Source: Chamaelirium japonicum
Taxonomy: Eukaryota > Streptophyta > Magnoliopsida > Liliales > Melanthiaceae
DNA length: 64,000 bases
Direction: 5' to 3'
Assembly: GCA_947650365.1 (NCBI GenBank)
Contig: OX393551.1
Coordinates: 1,198,001 to 1,262,000 of the forward strand
The notes below the pieces were generated by a model. It saw only the letters and a list, made by a program, of their open reading frames with translations. It ran no database searches and was not told the origin of the DNA. This document shows positions 40,553-51,379 of this stretch, one piece after another. The position numbers and the translations under genes were made by a program. The first letter of the stretch is position 1; each line of letters opens with the position of its first letter.

Positions 40553-40764
40553 CGTTATCAGTACAAATATATCGAGCCCAGCTGACTAGTCACAAGAAAA
40601 TGAAGAGTGAAATGAAGACAGAAGAGAGAAAAGAAGAGAGAACAAAATAGAGAGATAAACGAAGAGAGAAGAGAGAATAGAGAAGAAATCCTGCTCCAGT
40701 CCATTGGCCACGGGTATAGGTGTAAAGTAAGAAGGAATCTAAATTCCAGAACTCCACTTCTCAT

Positions 40765-42050
40765 AAGAAGTGAAGTTTTGGATTTTAGATTCCTTTTTAC
40801 TTCACACCTATACCCGTGGCCAATACACTGAAGCAGGTCTTTTTCTCTCTTCTCTCTTCATTTATCTCTCTGTTCTCTCTGTTCTTTTTTCTATTCTTCT
40901 CTCTCTTCTGTAGTCGTTTCTCTCTCTGTTTTTTTACGACTGGTCGGTTAGGATTGACATGTTTATACTGATAACGTATTGTAAGAAGAGAGAAGAAGAC
41001 AGAAGAGAATAGAAAGATAAACAAAGAGAGAAGTCATGTTCATGTCCATTTTCCACAGGTATAGGTATGAAGTAAGAAGGAACCTAAATTCCAAAACTCT
41101 ATTCTCAATAATACAATTAAATCTCTCCGTTCTCTTTTTGATCACTTTTATAGATTAGGATTTCCAATAGATTGCTTAGGTCCTAAGTAAGCTAACCTTA
41201 TAAATAATATACGACCCCCTTGGGGTGGGGAATGTTTAACGGCTCTCTCTTTCTCCTATCGCACAACACATTATCAGTACGAACATATCGAGCCCAGCCG
41301 ACCAGTCGCAAGAAAACGGAGAGAGAAACAAAGACAGAAGTGGAGTTTTAGAATTTAGATTCCTTCTAACTTCACACCTATACCCGTGGCCAATGGAGTG
41401 GAGCAAGACTTCTTCTCTCTTCTCTCTTTGTTTATTTCTCCGTTCTCTTCTATCTTCTTCTGTAGATTAGGGTTTTACATAGATTGCTTAGGCCCTAAGT
41501 AAGCTTACCCTATTAATAATATATGACCCCTTTAGGGTGGGGCATGTTTGACGACTTTCTCTTTCTCCCATCTCACAACACTTTATCAGCACAAAAATAT
41601 CGAGCCCATCTGACCAGTCATATAAAAACGGAGAGAGAAACGAAGACAAAAGTGAAGTTTTGGAATTTAGATTCCTTCTTACTTCACACCTATATCCGTG
41701 GCCAATGGACTGGAGTAGGACTTCTTCTATTTTCTCTCTTTATTTATCACTCTATTCTCTTCTCTCTTCTTCTCTTTCTTCTGTGGAGTTTTGGAATTTA
41801 GATTCCTTCTTACTTCATACCTATACCCGTGACCAATGGACTGGAGTAGGACTTATTCTCCTTTCTATCTTCGTTTATATCTCCGTTCTCTTCTCTCTTC
41901 TTCTCTCTTCTCTATCTTCGTTTCTCTCTCCGATTTTTTATGACTGGTCGGCTGGGCTCGACATGTTCGTGCTGATAATATATTATGAGATGGGAGAAAG
42001 AGTGAGCCGTCAAACATGCCCCACCTAAAGGGGTTATATATTATTTATAG
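40765..42050. repeat. 1.3-kb duplication, copy 1
   Basis: Order: TTTTGGATTTTAGATTCC, a reverse motif at about 40,965, ATGTTCATGTCCATTT, GGAACCTAAATTCC, a forward LTR with CTTGGGGTGGGGAA, PBS-like motifs at 41,270 and 41,580, and two reverse internal fragments. The same order recurs about 1.5 kb downstream. Confidence 0.65.
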
Positions 42051-42261
42051 GGTAAGCTGGACTTTTTCTCTCTTCTCTTTTTGTTTATCTCTCTGATCTC
42101 TTATCTCTTCTTTTATCTCTTCTGTCTTCGTTTATCTCTCCGTTTTCATGTGACTTGTCGATTGAGCTCGAAATGATCGTGCTGATAACATATTGTGAGA
42201 TGAGTCAAAAAGAGAGCCGTCAAACGTGCCCTACCTTAAAGGGATCATATAAATATTGAGA
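42051..42261 (-). repeat. Reverse unit fragment between duplicated copies
   Basis: CT-rich tract, TGATCGTGCTGATAACATAT near 42,175 and a reverse LTR piece that ends at ATAAATATTGAGAAGTGG. It separates the two copies of the 1.3-kb duplication. Confidence 0.5.
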
Positions 42262-43575
42262 AGTGGAGTTTTGGATTTTAGATTCCTTTTTACATCACAC
42301 CTATACCTGTGGCCAATGTACTGGAGCAGGTCTTCTTCTCTCTTCTCTTTTCTCATATCATTTATCTCTCTATTCTCTCCGTTCTTTTCTCTCTTCTGTT
42401 TTCGTTTCTCTCTCTGTTTTTTTGCGACTGGTCGGTTGGGGTTGACATGTTCATGCTGATAACATGTTGTGAGAAGAGAGAAGTGAATAGAGAGATAAAT
42501 GAAAAGAGGAGAGAATAGAGAGATAAACAAAGAGAGAAGAAGTCCTGCTCATGTCCATTTACCACGGGTATCGGTATGAAGTAAGAAGGAACCTAAATTC
42601 CAAAACTCCATTTCTCAATAATATAATTAAATCTCTTTTTTCTCTTTTTTATCTCTCATATGGATTAGGGTTTCCTATAGATTATTTAGGTCCTAAGTAA
42701 TCTTACATTTTAAATAATATATGACCCTCTTTGGGTTGGGAACGTTTGATGGCTCTCTCTTTCTCCTATCTCATAACACATTATCAGTACGAATATGTCA
42801 AGCCCAGCTGACCAGTCGTAAAAAAACAGAGAGAGAAATGAAGACAGAAGTGGAGTTTTGGAATATAGATTCTTTCTAACTTAACACCTATACCAGTAGC
42901 CAATGGACTGGAGCAGGACTTCTTCTCTCTTCTATCTTTGTTTATTTCTCCGTTCTCTTTTATCTTCTCCCATGGATTTGGGTTTCTCATAGATTGCTTA
43001 GGCCCTAAGTAAGCTTACCCTATAAATAATATACGACCCCTTTAGCGTAGGGCATGTTTGGCGACTTTCTTTTTCTCTCATCTCACAACACGTTATCAGC
43101 ATGAACATATCGAGCCCATCCGACCTGTCGTAAGAAAATAGAGAGAGAAATAAAGACAGAAGTGGAGTTTTGGAATTTAGATTCCTTCTTACTTCTCACC
43201 TATACTCGTGGCCAATGGACTGGAGTAGGACTTTTTCTCTTTTCTCTCTTTATTTACCTCTCTATTCTCTTCTCTCTACTTCTCTCTCTTCTGTGGAGTT
43301 TTGAAATTTAGATTCCTTCTTACTTCACACCTATACTTGTGGCCAATGGACTAGAGCAGGACTTCTTCTCTCTTCTCTCTTCTCTCTTCTCTCTTCTCTC
43401 TTTGTTTATCTCTTCGTTCTCTTCTCTTTTCATCTCTCTCTTTTGTCTTCATTTTTCTCTTCGTTTTTATGTAATTAATCGGTTGGGCTCGACATATTCG
43501 TGCTGATAATGTATTATGAGATAGAAGAAAGTGAGCACTATCAAACGTGCTCCACCCTAAAGGGGTTGTATATTA
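42262..43575. repeat. 1.3-kb duplication, copy 2
   Basis: Repeats the landmarks of 40,765-42,050: TTTTGGATTTTAGATTCC, CATGTCCATTTACCACGGG, GGAACCTAAATTCC, CTTTGGGTTGGGAA in the LTR, PBS-like motifs near 42,780 and 43,090, then two reverse internal fragments. It also carries an extra run of CTCTCTTCT repeats near 43,370. Confidence 0.65.
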
Positions 43576-44683
43576 TTTATAGGGTATGCTTACTTAGGGC
43601 CTAAGCAATCTATGGGAAACCCTAATCCATGGGAAAAAAGAGAAGAGAATAGTGAGATTTAATTATATTATTGAGAAGTGGAGTTTTAGAATTTAGATTC
43701 CTTCTTACTTCATTCCTATATTCGTAGCCAATGGATTGGAGTAGGTCTTCTTCTCTCTTCTATCTTTATTTATATCTCTATTCTCTTCTCTCTCCTCTGT
43801 CTTCGTTTCACTCTCCGTTTTCTTACGACTGGTCAGTTGGGCTCGACATGTTTGTACTGATAACGTATTATGAGATGGGAGAAAGAGAGAGCCGTCAAAT
43901 GTGACCCACCCTAAAAGGATCGTATATTATTTATAGGGTAAACTTACTTAGGGCCTAAGCAATCTATGGGAAACCCTAATCCATGGGAGAAGAGAGAAGA
44001 GAATATGGAGATTTAATTATATTATTAAGAAGTGGAGTTTTTGACTTCTCTATTCTCTCTTCTTCTCTCTTCTCACAACACGTTATCAACATGAACATGT
44101 CGAGCCCAGCCGACCAGTCGCAAAATAATAGAGAGAGAGAAACAAAGACATAAGAGATAGAAGAATAGAGAAAAGAACAAAGAGATAAATAAAGAGAGAA
44201 GAGAGAAGAAGCCCTACTCTAGTCCATTGGCCACGAGTATAGGTGCGAAGTAAGTAAGAATCTAAATTCTAAAACTCCACTTCTCAATATTTATACAACC
44301 CCTTTATGGTGGGGCATGTTTGACGGGTCTGTCTTTGTCCTATCTCATAACACGTTATCAACACGAATATATCAAGCCAAACCGACCTGTCCCAAGAAAA
44401 CGGAGAGAGAAACAAAGACAGAAGTGGAGTTTTTGAATTTAGATTTCTTCTTACTTCACACCTATACCCGTGGCCAATGGATTGGAGCAGGACTTCTTCT
44501 CTCTTCTCTCTTCATTTATCTCTCTGTTCTATTCTCTTTTCTTTTCTCTCTTCTATAGAGTTTTTGACTAGAGTAGGACTTCTTCTCCCTTCTATCTTCA
44601 TTTATCTCTCTGTTCTCTTCTCTCTTCTTCTCTCTTTTGTCTTTGTTTCTCTCTTCGTTTTCTTATGACTGGTCGGCTGGGAT
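43576..44683. repeat. Last TRIM-like units before the Tat-like LTR
   Basis: Reverse motif near 43,855, forward near 44,080 and 44,350, then a reverse internal region whose GGTCGGCTGGG stops at 44,681, just before the Tat-like LTR. The expected continuation (CTCGACATGTTCGTG) is absent, so this unit is interrupted by the LTR. Confidence 0.65.
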
Positions 44684-44720
44684 TGTGGGTGCAAATTTTG
44701 GCAAGAAGTCTGCAAATAGC

Positions 44721-44960
44721 GGGACCCACCGGCCCTGCTTGGTGGGTCCCCGAAGACAAACAGCGGGACCCACCGGCCCTGCCTGGTGGGCCCCCGAAGA
44801 CAACAGTAGGACCCACCGGCCCTGCCTGGTGGGCCCCCGAAGACAACAACGGGACCCACCGGCCCTGCCTGGTGGGCCCCCGAAGACCACAGCGGGACCC
44901 ACCGGCCCTGCCTGGTGGGCCCCCAGAGACTAGAACTGGACCCACAGACCCTGCCTGGTG
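44721..44960 (+). repeat. 43-bp GC-rich minisatellite inside the LTR, about 6 copies
   Basis: Units start near 44,721, 44,765, 44,808, 44,851, 44,894 and 44,937 (spacing 43-44 bp). Each holds GGACCCACCGGCCCTG followed by CCTGGTGGGCCCC and then an A/G-rich linker such as GAAGACAAC. GGACCCACC and GGTGGGCCC can pair as a hairpin. Overlapping ORFs on both strands simply read the repeat. Confidence 0.8.
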
Positions 44961-45070
44961 GGCCCAAAAGCCTATGGAATCCCCCAGGAAATGGCAGCGG
45001 GGCCCACTAGCTTTACCTGGAGGATCCCCAGATATGACAGCAGAAATCGTCATTTACCTCCAGAAAATCC

Positions 45071-45079
45071 TATAAATAG
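45071..45079 (+). promoter_or_regulatory. TATA box of the left LTR
   Basis: TATAAATAG in the context CCTATAAATAGCA, the usual form of a plant RNA polymerase II TATA box. The right LTR has the same box in the same context on the - strand, so it is conserved between copies. Transcription would be expected to start about 30 bp downstream, leaving about 350 bp of LTR before the PBS. Confidence 0.65.
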
Positions 45080-45458
45080 CAAACCCTTCGAATGTAAATG
45101 GATCCGAATTTTCAGTTCTGAGATCTGATTTTCAGAAATCAAAGCTCTGGCTTTCAGTTTCCATCCTCTCTTCGATCTTCTTCTTGTCTTTGAAGAGATC
45201 AGAGTGGTTTCAGTGACACTCGGCCTGTCGAGATCACTTCGATACAAGTGCTAGTGAATTCGGGTTGCTCCCTATAACACGAAGACGTAGGCTTCGGCTG
45301 AACTCCGAGATCATATCTCTCGTGTTAAACTTTCTCTGTTAGCATATCAAAACATCAACTTCAATCAACAACAGATCGAACAACGATCTTCGATTCGAAC
45401 ATTCAATTGACTGGTGTGGCGAAGTCTTTGGGTCGGCACGAAGATTTTCCCCCATAGT

Positions 45459-45476
45459 TCGGCACCGTCTGTGGGA
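45459..45476 (+). promoter_or_regulatory. Candidate tRNA primer-binding site
   Basis: TCGGCACCGTCTGTGGGA lies two bases after the LTR end. It resembles the GGCGCCGTCTGTGGGA-type block that follows the 5' LTR in many plant Tat-group elements. The tRNA it would pair with was not verified. G-to-A and other changes in the first bases suggest either decay or a different primer. Confidence 0.55.
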
Positions 45477-45610
45477 TCGAACAAGAAGCCAGTTCGCTCT
45501 ACAACAAGTCAGATCGGTTGAGCAGACAACCGATCAGACTTCCTAGCCCCTTCGGTTGAACAGACAACCGTTCGGATGTCAGCACTCTCATTGTACTCTT
45601 CGCTCTCTAA
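45477..45610 (+). other. Untranslated leader with two hairpins
   Basis: Between PBS and gag start. 45,512-45,535 is GATCGGTTG, loop AGCAGA, CAACCGATC (9-bp perfect stem). 45,553-45,570 is CGGTTG, loop AACAGA, CAACCG. The nearly identical loops and stems suggest a tandem duplication of a small structured motif. Its place in the leader is where retroelements often carry packaging or dimerisation signals; that role is inference. Confidence 0.5.
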
Positions 45611-45790
45611 ATGGCGAGGACAAAACATCAGGGTCAACCAGAAGGAAGTAACACTCAAAAAGCTCATCTTGAGACTCGATCAATGAGTCAAAGGCTCAAC
45701 TTTGGACAGCCCCTTGCTATCCCCGAGATGGGGGTTCGCTCAGGTAGCGGGAGATCGATCGATCGACCGATCGCCCAACCTGCCCAATAA
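45611..45790 (+). pseudogene. Truncated gag-like frame, 59 codons
   Basis: ATG at 45,611 opens a frame starting MARTKHQGQ, a basic start typical of Tat-group gag frames. The 59 residues are polar and low in complexity and contain no recognisable capsid or zinc-knuckle motif. The frame ends at TAA 45,788-45,790, which lies in satellite sequence: the AATACGAATGAGTAA string there recurs within the array at about 57,384. So the stop is supplied by the array and the rest of gag-pol is missing. No downstream Tat coding sequence is seen inside the array. Confidence 0.6.
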
Positions 45791-46110
45791 TACGAATGAG
45801 TAAGAATGGATCGTAGAATTAGAATGGATCGTATGAATGAATTAGAATGGATACATACGAATGAATTAGAATGGATCGTATGAATGAATTAGAATGGATC
45901 GTGCGAATGAATTAGAATGGATCGTACGAATGAATTAGAATGGATCGTATGAATGAATAAGAATGGATCGTAGTAATGAATTAGAATGGATCCTACGAAT
46001 GAATTAGAATACATTGTGCGAATGAATTAGAATGGATCAGGATCGTGTATCCATTCTAATTCATTCGTACGACCCATTCTAATTCATTCGCACGATCCAT
46101 TCTAATTCAT
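45786..46110 (+). repeat. Satellite segment duplicated near both array ends (copy 1)
   Basis: Shares with 57,382-57,700 the unusual series TACGAATGAGTAA, GATCGTAGAATTAG, GATACATACGAATG, GATCGTAGTAATG, GATCCTACG and the inversion joint GGATCGTGTATCC. It has the same monomer order and the same orientation. Confidence 0.75.
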
Positions 46111-46457
46111 TCGTACAATCCATTCTAATTCATTCGTACGATTCATTCTAATTCAATCCATTCTAATTCATTCGTACGATCCATTATTACTCATTCGTAC
46201 GATCCATTCTAATTCATTTGCACGAATGAATCCATTCTAATTCATTCGCATGAATGTATCCATTCTAATTCATTCGTACGATCCATTCTATCTCATTCGT
46301 ACAATCCATTCTATTTCATTCGTACGATCCATTCTAATTCATTCGCACGATCCATTCTAATTCATTCGCATGATCCATTCTAATTCATTCGTACGATCGA
46401 TTCTAATTCATTCATACGATCCATTCTAATTCATTCGCACGAATGTATCCATTCTAA

Positions 46458-47148
46458 TTCCTTCGTACGATCCATTCTAATTCATTCGTACGATCCATTC
46501 TAATTCATTCGTACGATCCATTCTAATTCCTTCGTATGATCCATTCTAATTCATTCGTACGGTATGATTCATTCTAATTCATTTGTACGATTCATTCTAA
46601 TTCAATCCATTCTAATTCATTCGTACGATCCATTCTAATTCATTCGTACGATCCATTCTAATTCATTCGTACGATTCATTCTAATTCAATCCATTCTAAT
46701 TCATTCGTACGATCCATTCTTACTCATTCGTACGATCCATTCTAATTCATTCGCACGAATGAATCCATTCTAATTCATTCGTATGATCCATTCTAATTCA
46801 TTCGCATGAATATATGCATTCTAATTCATTCGTACGATCCATTCTATCTCATTCGTACAATCCATTCTATTTCATTCGTACGATCCATTCTAATTCATTC
46901 GCATGATCCATTCTAATTCATTCGCATGATCCATTCTAATTCATTCGTAAGCTCGATTCTAATTCATTCATACGATCCATTCTAATTCATTCGCACGAAT
47001 GTATCCATTCTAATTCATTCGTACGATCCATTCTAATTCATTCGCACAATCTATTCTAATTCATTCATACGATCCATTCCAATTTATTCGCACGATCCAT
47101 TCTAATTCATTCATACGATCCATTCTAATTCATTCATATGATCCATTC
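46458..47148. repeat. 690-bp satellite duplication (copy 1)
   Basis: Matches 52,300-52,990 in monomer order, including the rare variants CGTACGGTATGATTC, two short 18-bp monomers (ATTCTAATTCAATCC), CGCACGAATGAATCC, ATTCTATCTCATTCG and CGTAAGCTCG/CGTACGATCG. Confidence 0.7.
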
Positions 47149-47649
47149 GTGCGAATGAATTAGAATGGATCGTACGAATGAATTAAATGGATCGTACGAA
47201 TGAATTAGAATGGATCGTATGAATGAATTAGAATGGATCGTACGAATGAATTAGAATGGATCGTATGAATGAATTAGAATGGATCGTACGAACGAATTAG
47301 AATGGATCGTACGAAGGAATTAGAATGGATAGTACGAATGAATTAGAATGGATACCTTCGTGCAAATGAATTAGAATGGATCGTACGAATGAGTAAGAAT
47401 GGATCGTACGAATGAAATTAAATGGATCGTACGAATGAAATTGAATGGATCGTATGAATGAATTAGAATGGATCGTACGAATGAATTAGAATAGATTGTG
47501 CGAATGAATTAGAATGGATCGTACGAATGAATTAGAATGGATCGTACTAATGAATTAGAATGGATCGTATGAATGAATTAGAATGGATCGTGCGAATGAA
47601 TTAGAATGGATCGTACGAATGAAATAGAATGGATTCGGACGAATGTATC

Positions 47650-48220
47650 CATTCTAATTCATTCGTACGATCCATTCTAATTCATTCGAACAATCCATTC
47701 TAATTCATTCGCACGATCCATTCGCATTCACTCAAACGATCCATTCTAATTCATTCATATGATCCATTCTAATTCATTCGCATGAATGTATCCATTCTAA
47801 TTCATTCGTACGATCCATTCTAATTCATTTGTACGAATGTATCCACTCTAATTCATTCATACGATCCATTCTAATTCATTCGCACGAATGTATCCATTCC
47901 AATTCATTCGTACGATCCATTCTAATTCATTCGCACAATCTATTCTAATTCATTCGTACGATCAATTCTAATTCATTAGCATGATCCATTCTAATTCATT
48001 CGTACGATCTATTCTATTTCATTCGTACAATCCATTCTTACTCAATCGTATGATCCATTCTAATCCATTCGCACAATCTATTCTAATTCATTCGTACGAT
48101 CCATTCTATTTCATTCGTACGATCCATTCTAATTCATACGATCCATTCTATTTCATTCATACGATCCATTTTAATTCATTCACACGATCCATTCTAATTC
48201 ATTTGCACGAAGGTATCTAT
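47650..48220 (+). repeat. Satellite segment with an inverted copy at 51,380-51,950
   Basis: Rare variants such as CATTCGCATTCACTCAAACG, ATTTGTACGAATGTATCCAC, AATGTATCCATTCCAATTC and ACTCAATCGTATGATCC occur here. They appear as exact or near-exact reverse complements in reversed order at 51,380-51,950, and partly again at 56,930-57,300. Confidence 0.7.
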
Positions 48221-48479
48221 TCTAATTCATTCGTATGATCCATTCTAATTCATTCGCATGAATGTATCCATTCTAATTCATTCATACGATCCATTCTATC
48301 TCATTCGTACAATCCATTCTATTTCATTCATACGATCCATTCTAATTCATTCGCACGATCCATTCTAATTCATTCGCATGATCCATTCTAATTCATTCGT
48401 ACGATCGATTCTAATTCATTCATACAATCCATTCTAATTAATTCGCACGAATGTATCCATTCTAATTCATTCGTACGAT

Positions 48480-48890
48480 CCATTCTAATTCATTCGTACG
48501 ATCTATTCTATTTCATTCGTACAATCCATTCTAATTCATTCATACGATCCAATCTAATTTATTCATACGATCCATTCTAATTCATTCGTACGATCTATTC
48601 TATTTCACTCATACGATCCATTCTAATTAGTTTGTACGATCCTTTCTAATTCCTTCGTACGATCCATTCTATTTCATTCGTATGACCCATTCTAATTCAT
48701 AAGTACGATCCATTCTAATTCATTCAAACGATCCATTCTAATTCATTCGTACGATCCATTCTAATTCATTCGCACGATCCATTCTAATTCATTCATACGA
48801 TCCATTCTAATTCATTCATACGATCCATTCTAATTCATTCGCACGAATGTATCCATTCTAATTCATTCGCACGATCCATTCTAATTCATT
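48480..48890 (+). repeat. 410-bp satellite duplication (copy 1)
   Basis: Matches 50,000-50,408 by a run of rare variants: CATACGATCCAATCTAATT, TTTGTACGATCCTTTC, CGTATGACCC, TCATAAGTACG and CATTCAAACG, in the same order. Confidence 0.7.
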
Positions 48891-49999
48891 CATACAATCC
48901 ATTCTAATTCTTTTGCACAAATGTATCCATTCTAATTCATTCGTACGATCCATTCTAATTCAATCGTATGATCTATTCTAATTCATTCGCATGATCCATT
49001 ATTATTCATTCATACGATCTAATCTAATTCATTCGTACGATCCATTCTAATTCATTCGCACGAATGTATCAACTCTAATTCATTCGTACGATCCATTCTA
49101 ATTCATTCATACATGTTCGAATGAATTAGAATCGATACATTCATGCGAATGAATTAGAATAGATTGTGCGAATGAATTAGAATGGATCGTGTGAATGAAT
49201 TAGAATGGGTCGTACAAACGAATTAGAATGGATACATGATCCAGATCCATTCTAATTCATTCGCACAATCTATTCTAATTCATTCGTAGGATCCATTCTA
49301 ATTCATTACTACGATCCATTCTAATTCATTCATACGATCCATTCTAATTCATTCGTACGATCCATTCTAATTCATTCGCACGATCCATTCTAATTCATTC
49401 ATACGATCTATTCTAATTCATTCGTATGTATCCATTCTAATTCTTTCATACGATCCATTCTAATTCTACGATCCATTCTTACTCATTCGTATTATCCATT
49501 TTAATTCATTCACACGAATATATCAACACTAATTCATTCGTATGATCTATTCTAATTCATTCGCACGAATGTGTCCATTCTAATTCATTCGTACGATCCA
49601 TTCTAATTCATTCATACGATCCATTCTAATTCATTCGTACGATCCATTCTAATTCCTTCGTATGATCCATTCTAATTCATTCGCACAAATGTATCCATTC
49701 TAATTCATTCGTACGATCCATTCTAATTCATTCGTACGATCCATTCTAATTCCTTCGTATGATCCATTCTAATTCATTCGCACGAATGTATCCATTCTAA
49801 TTCATTCGTACGATCCATTCTAATTCATTCGTACGATCCATTCTAAATCCTTCGTATGATCCATTCTAATTCATTCGTACGATCAATTCTAATTCATATG
49901 ATCCATTCTAATTCATTCGTACAATCTATTCTAATTCATTCGTACGATCCATTCTAAATCATTCGCACGAATGTATCCATTCTAATTCATTTATACGAT

Positions 50000-50408
50000 C
50001 TATTCTAATTCATTCGTACGATCTAATCTATTTCATTCGTACAATCCATTCTAATTCATTCATACGATCTAATCTAATTCATTCATACGATCCATTCTAA
50101 TTCATTCGTACGATCTATTCTATTTCATTCATACGATCCATTCTAATTTGTTTGTACGATCCTTTCTAATTCCTTCGTACGATCCATTCTATTTCATTCG
50201 TATGACCCATTCTAATTCATAAGTACGTTCCATTCTAATTCATTCAAACGATCCATTCTAATTCATTCGTACGATCCATTCTAATTCATTCGCACGATCC
50301 ATTCTAATTCATTCATACGATCCAATCTAATTCATTCATACGATCCATTCTAATTCATTCGCACGAATGTATCCATTCTAATTCATTCGCACGATCCATT
50401 CTAATTCC
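50000..50408 (+). repeat. 410-bp satellite duplication (copy 2)
   Basis: Second copy of the block at 48,480-48,890, differing by isolated substitutions (for example TAAGTACGTTCC for TAAGTACGATCC). Confidence 0.7.
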
Positions 50409-51379
50409 TTCGTATCCATTCTAATTCACTCATACGATCCATTCTAATTCATTAGAATGGATCATACGATTGAGTAAGAATGGATTGTACGAATGAAATA
50501 GAATAGATCGTACGAATGAATTAGAATGGATCATGCTAGTGAATTAGAATTAATCGTACGAATGAATTAGAATAGATTGTGCGAATGAATTAGAATGAAT
50601 TAGAATGGATCGTGCGAATAAATTAGAATGGATCGTATGAATGAATTAGAATAGATTGTGCGAATGAATTAGAATGGATCGTACGAATGAATTAGAATGG
50701 ATTGTATAAATGAATTAGAATGGATACATTCGTGCGAATGAATTAGGATGGATCGTATGAATGAATTAGAATAGATTGTGCGAATGAATTAGAATGGATC
50801 GTACGAATGAATTAGAATGGATTCATTCATGCGAATGAATTAGAATGGATCGTATGAATGAATTAGAATGGATCGTATGAGTGAATTAGAATGGATACAA
50901 AGGAATTAGAATGGATCGTACGAAGGAATTAGAATGGAGAATGGATCGTGCGAATGAATTAGAATGGATCGTGCGATAAGAATGGATCGTACGAATGAAA
51001 TAGAATAGATCGTACGGATAAATGAATTTGGATCGTGCTAATGAATTAGAATGGATCGTACGAATGAATTAGAATGGATCGTACTAATGAATTAGAATAG
51101 ATTGTGCGAATGAATTAGAATGGATCGTACGAATGAATTAGAAAGGATATATTTGTGCGAATGAATTAGAATAGATCGTATGAATGAATTAGATTGGATC
51201 GTATTAATGAATTAGAATGGATCGTGCGAATGAATTAGAATGGATCATACGAATGAATTAGAATGGATAGATTCGTGCGAATGAATTTGAATGGATCGTA
51301 CGAAGGAATTAGAATGGATCGTACGAAGGAATTAGAATAGATCATACGAAGAAATTAGAATGGATCGTATGAATGAATT

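Larger units (their letters stand above)
35950..40757. repeat. 4.9-kb segmental duplication, copy B
   Basis: Second copy with the same landmarks: TTAATTAAATTTTTTAG scrap (35,990), AAATAGAAGTCT-type scrap (36,335), GCACGTGTG (36,640), ATTATTTATTATTTATAGAG (37,090), fold-back module (37,870), TAAAATATTTTTTTTGC scrap (38,500), AT block (39,395) and double-TATA LTR (40,328). Divergence between copies is visible throughout, so the duplication is not recent. Confidence 0.7.
1..44683. repeat. Mosaic array of degenerate TRIM-like LTR units in both orientations
   Basis: One family of short non-coding units fills the first 44.7 kb. In its forward sense a unit reads: LTR-like segment with telo-box, CTTAGGCCCTAAG dyad and TATAAATA; then ACACGTTATCAGCACGA; then a GA-rich tract; then TCCTGCTCCAGTCCATTGG and GGAATCTAAATTCC; then CTCCACTTCTCAATA. 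About 90 copies of the TTATCAGCACGA motif can be located. Forward examples lie near 1,650, 2,020, 3,070, 5,585, 8,820, 13,827, 14,100, 14,690, 15,060, 21,300, 24,730, 33,055, 36,690, 39,085, 41,270 and 44,350. Reverse examples lie near 3,760, 6,590, 7,215, 10,700, 11,215, 12,160, 17,075, 19,335, 21,560, 26,530, 28,440, 31,610, 37,390 and 43,855. All short ORFs here are repeat translations. Array membership is read directly; the LTR-element class is inferred. Confidence 0.8.
44684..45456 (+). repeat. Tat-like LTR (5' LTR), about 773 bp
   Basis: Starts TGTGGGTGCAAATTTTGG and ends CCCCCATA, a slightly eroded form of the CCCACA terminus kept by the other copy. In order: minisatellite, TATAAATAG box, and a conserved 3' half including TCGGCCTGTCGAGATCACTT, GAATTCGGGTTGCTCCCTAT and GGGTCGGCACGAAGATTT. 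The reverse complement of these motifs appears in the same order at 58,555-59,448, which defines the LTR limits. It is shorter than that copy mainly because it has about three fewer minisatellite repeats. Confidence 0.75.
44684..45790 (+). mobile_element. 5' end of a Tat-like Ty3/gypsy element, truncated in gag
   Basis: It comprises an LTR (44,684-45,456), a PBS-like site, a leader of about 135 bp and the first 59 codons of a gag-like frame, then stops where the satellite begins at about 45,787. Pol is absent. Assignment to the Tat group rests on the PBS-like CCGTCTGTGGGA block, the MARTK-type start of the frame, and the related - strand element at 58,555. The flanking sequence before the LTR is GGGAT; no second copy can be tested because the 3' end is missing. 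Confidence 0.65.

Noticed and set aside
1500..44000. Telomere-like TTTAGGG and CCCTAAA strings
   Set aside because: Each occurs once per unit as part of the LTR (telo-box and CCCTTTAGGG dyad), never in tandem, so they are not interstitial telomeric arrays.
217..44668. Dozens of 60-150-codon frames with peptide themes such as EFRFLLTSHLYPWPMDWSRT or LSFRTYRAQPTSHKK
   Set aside because: They are the same repeat read in different frames on both strands, start at arbitrary points, and change frame between copies through indels. No domain or conserved start is visible.
44598..45075. Overlapping Gly/Pro-rich ORFs on both strands in the left LTR
   Set aside because: They translate the 43-bp minisatellite, are open in several frames at once, and are explained by its GC-rich, stop-poor composition.
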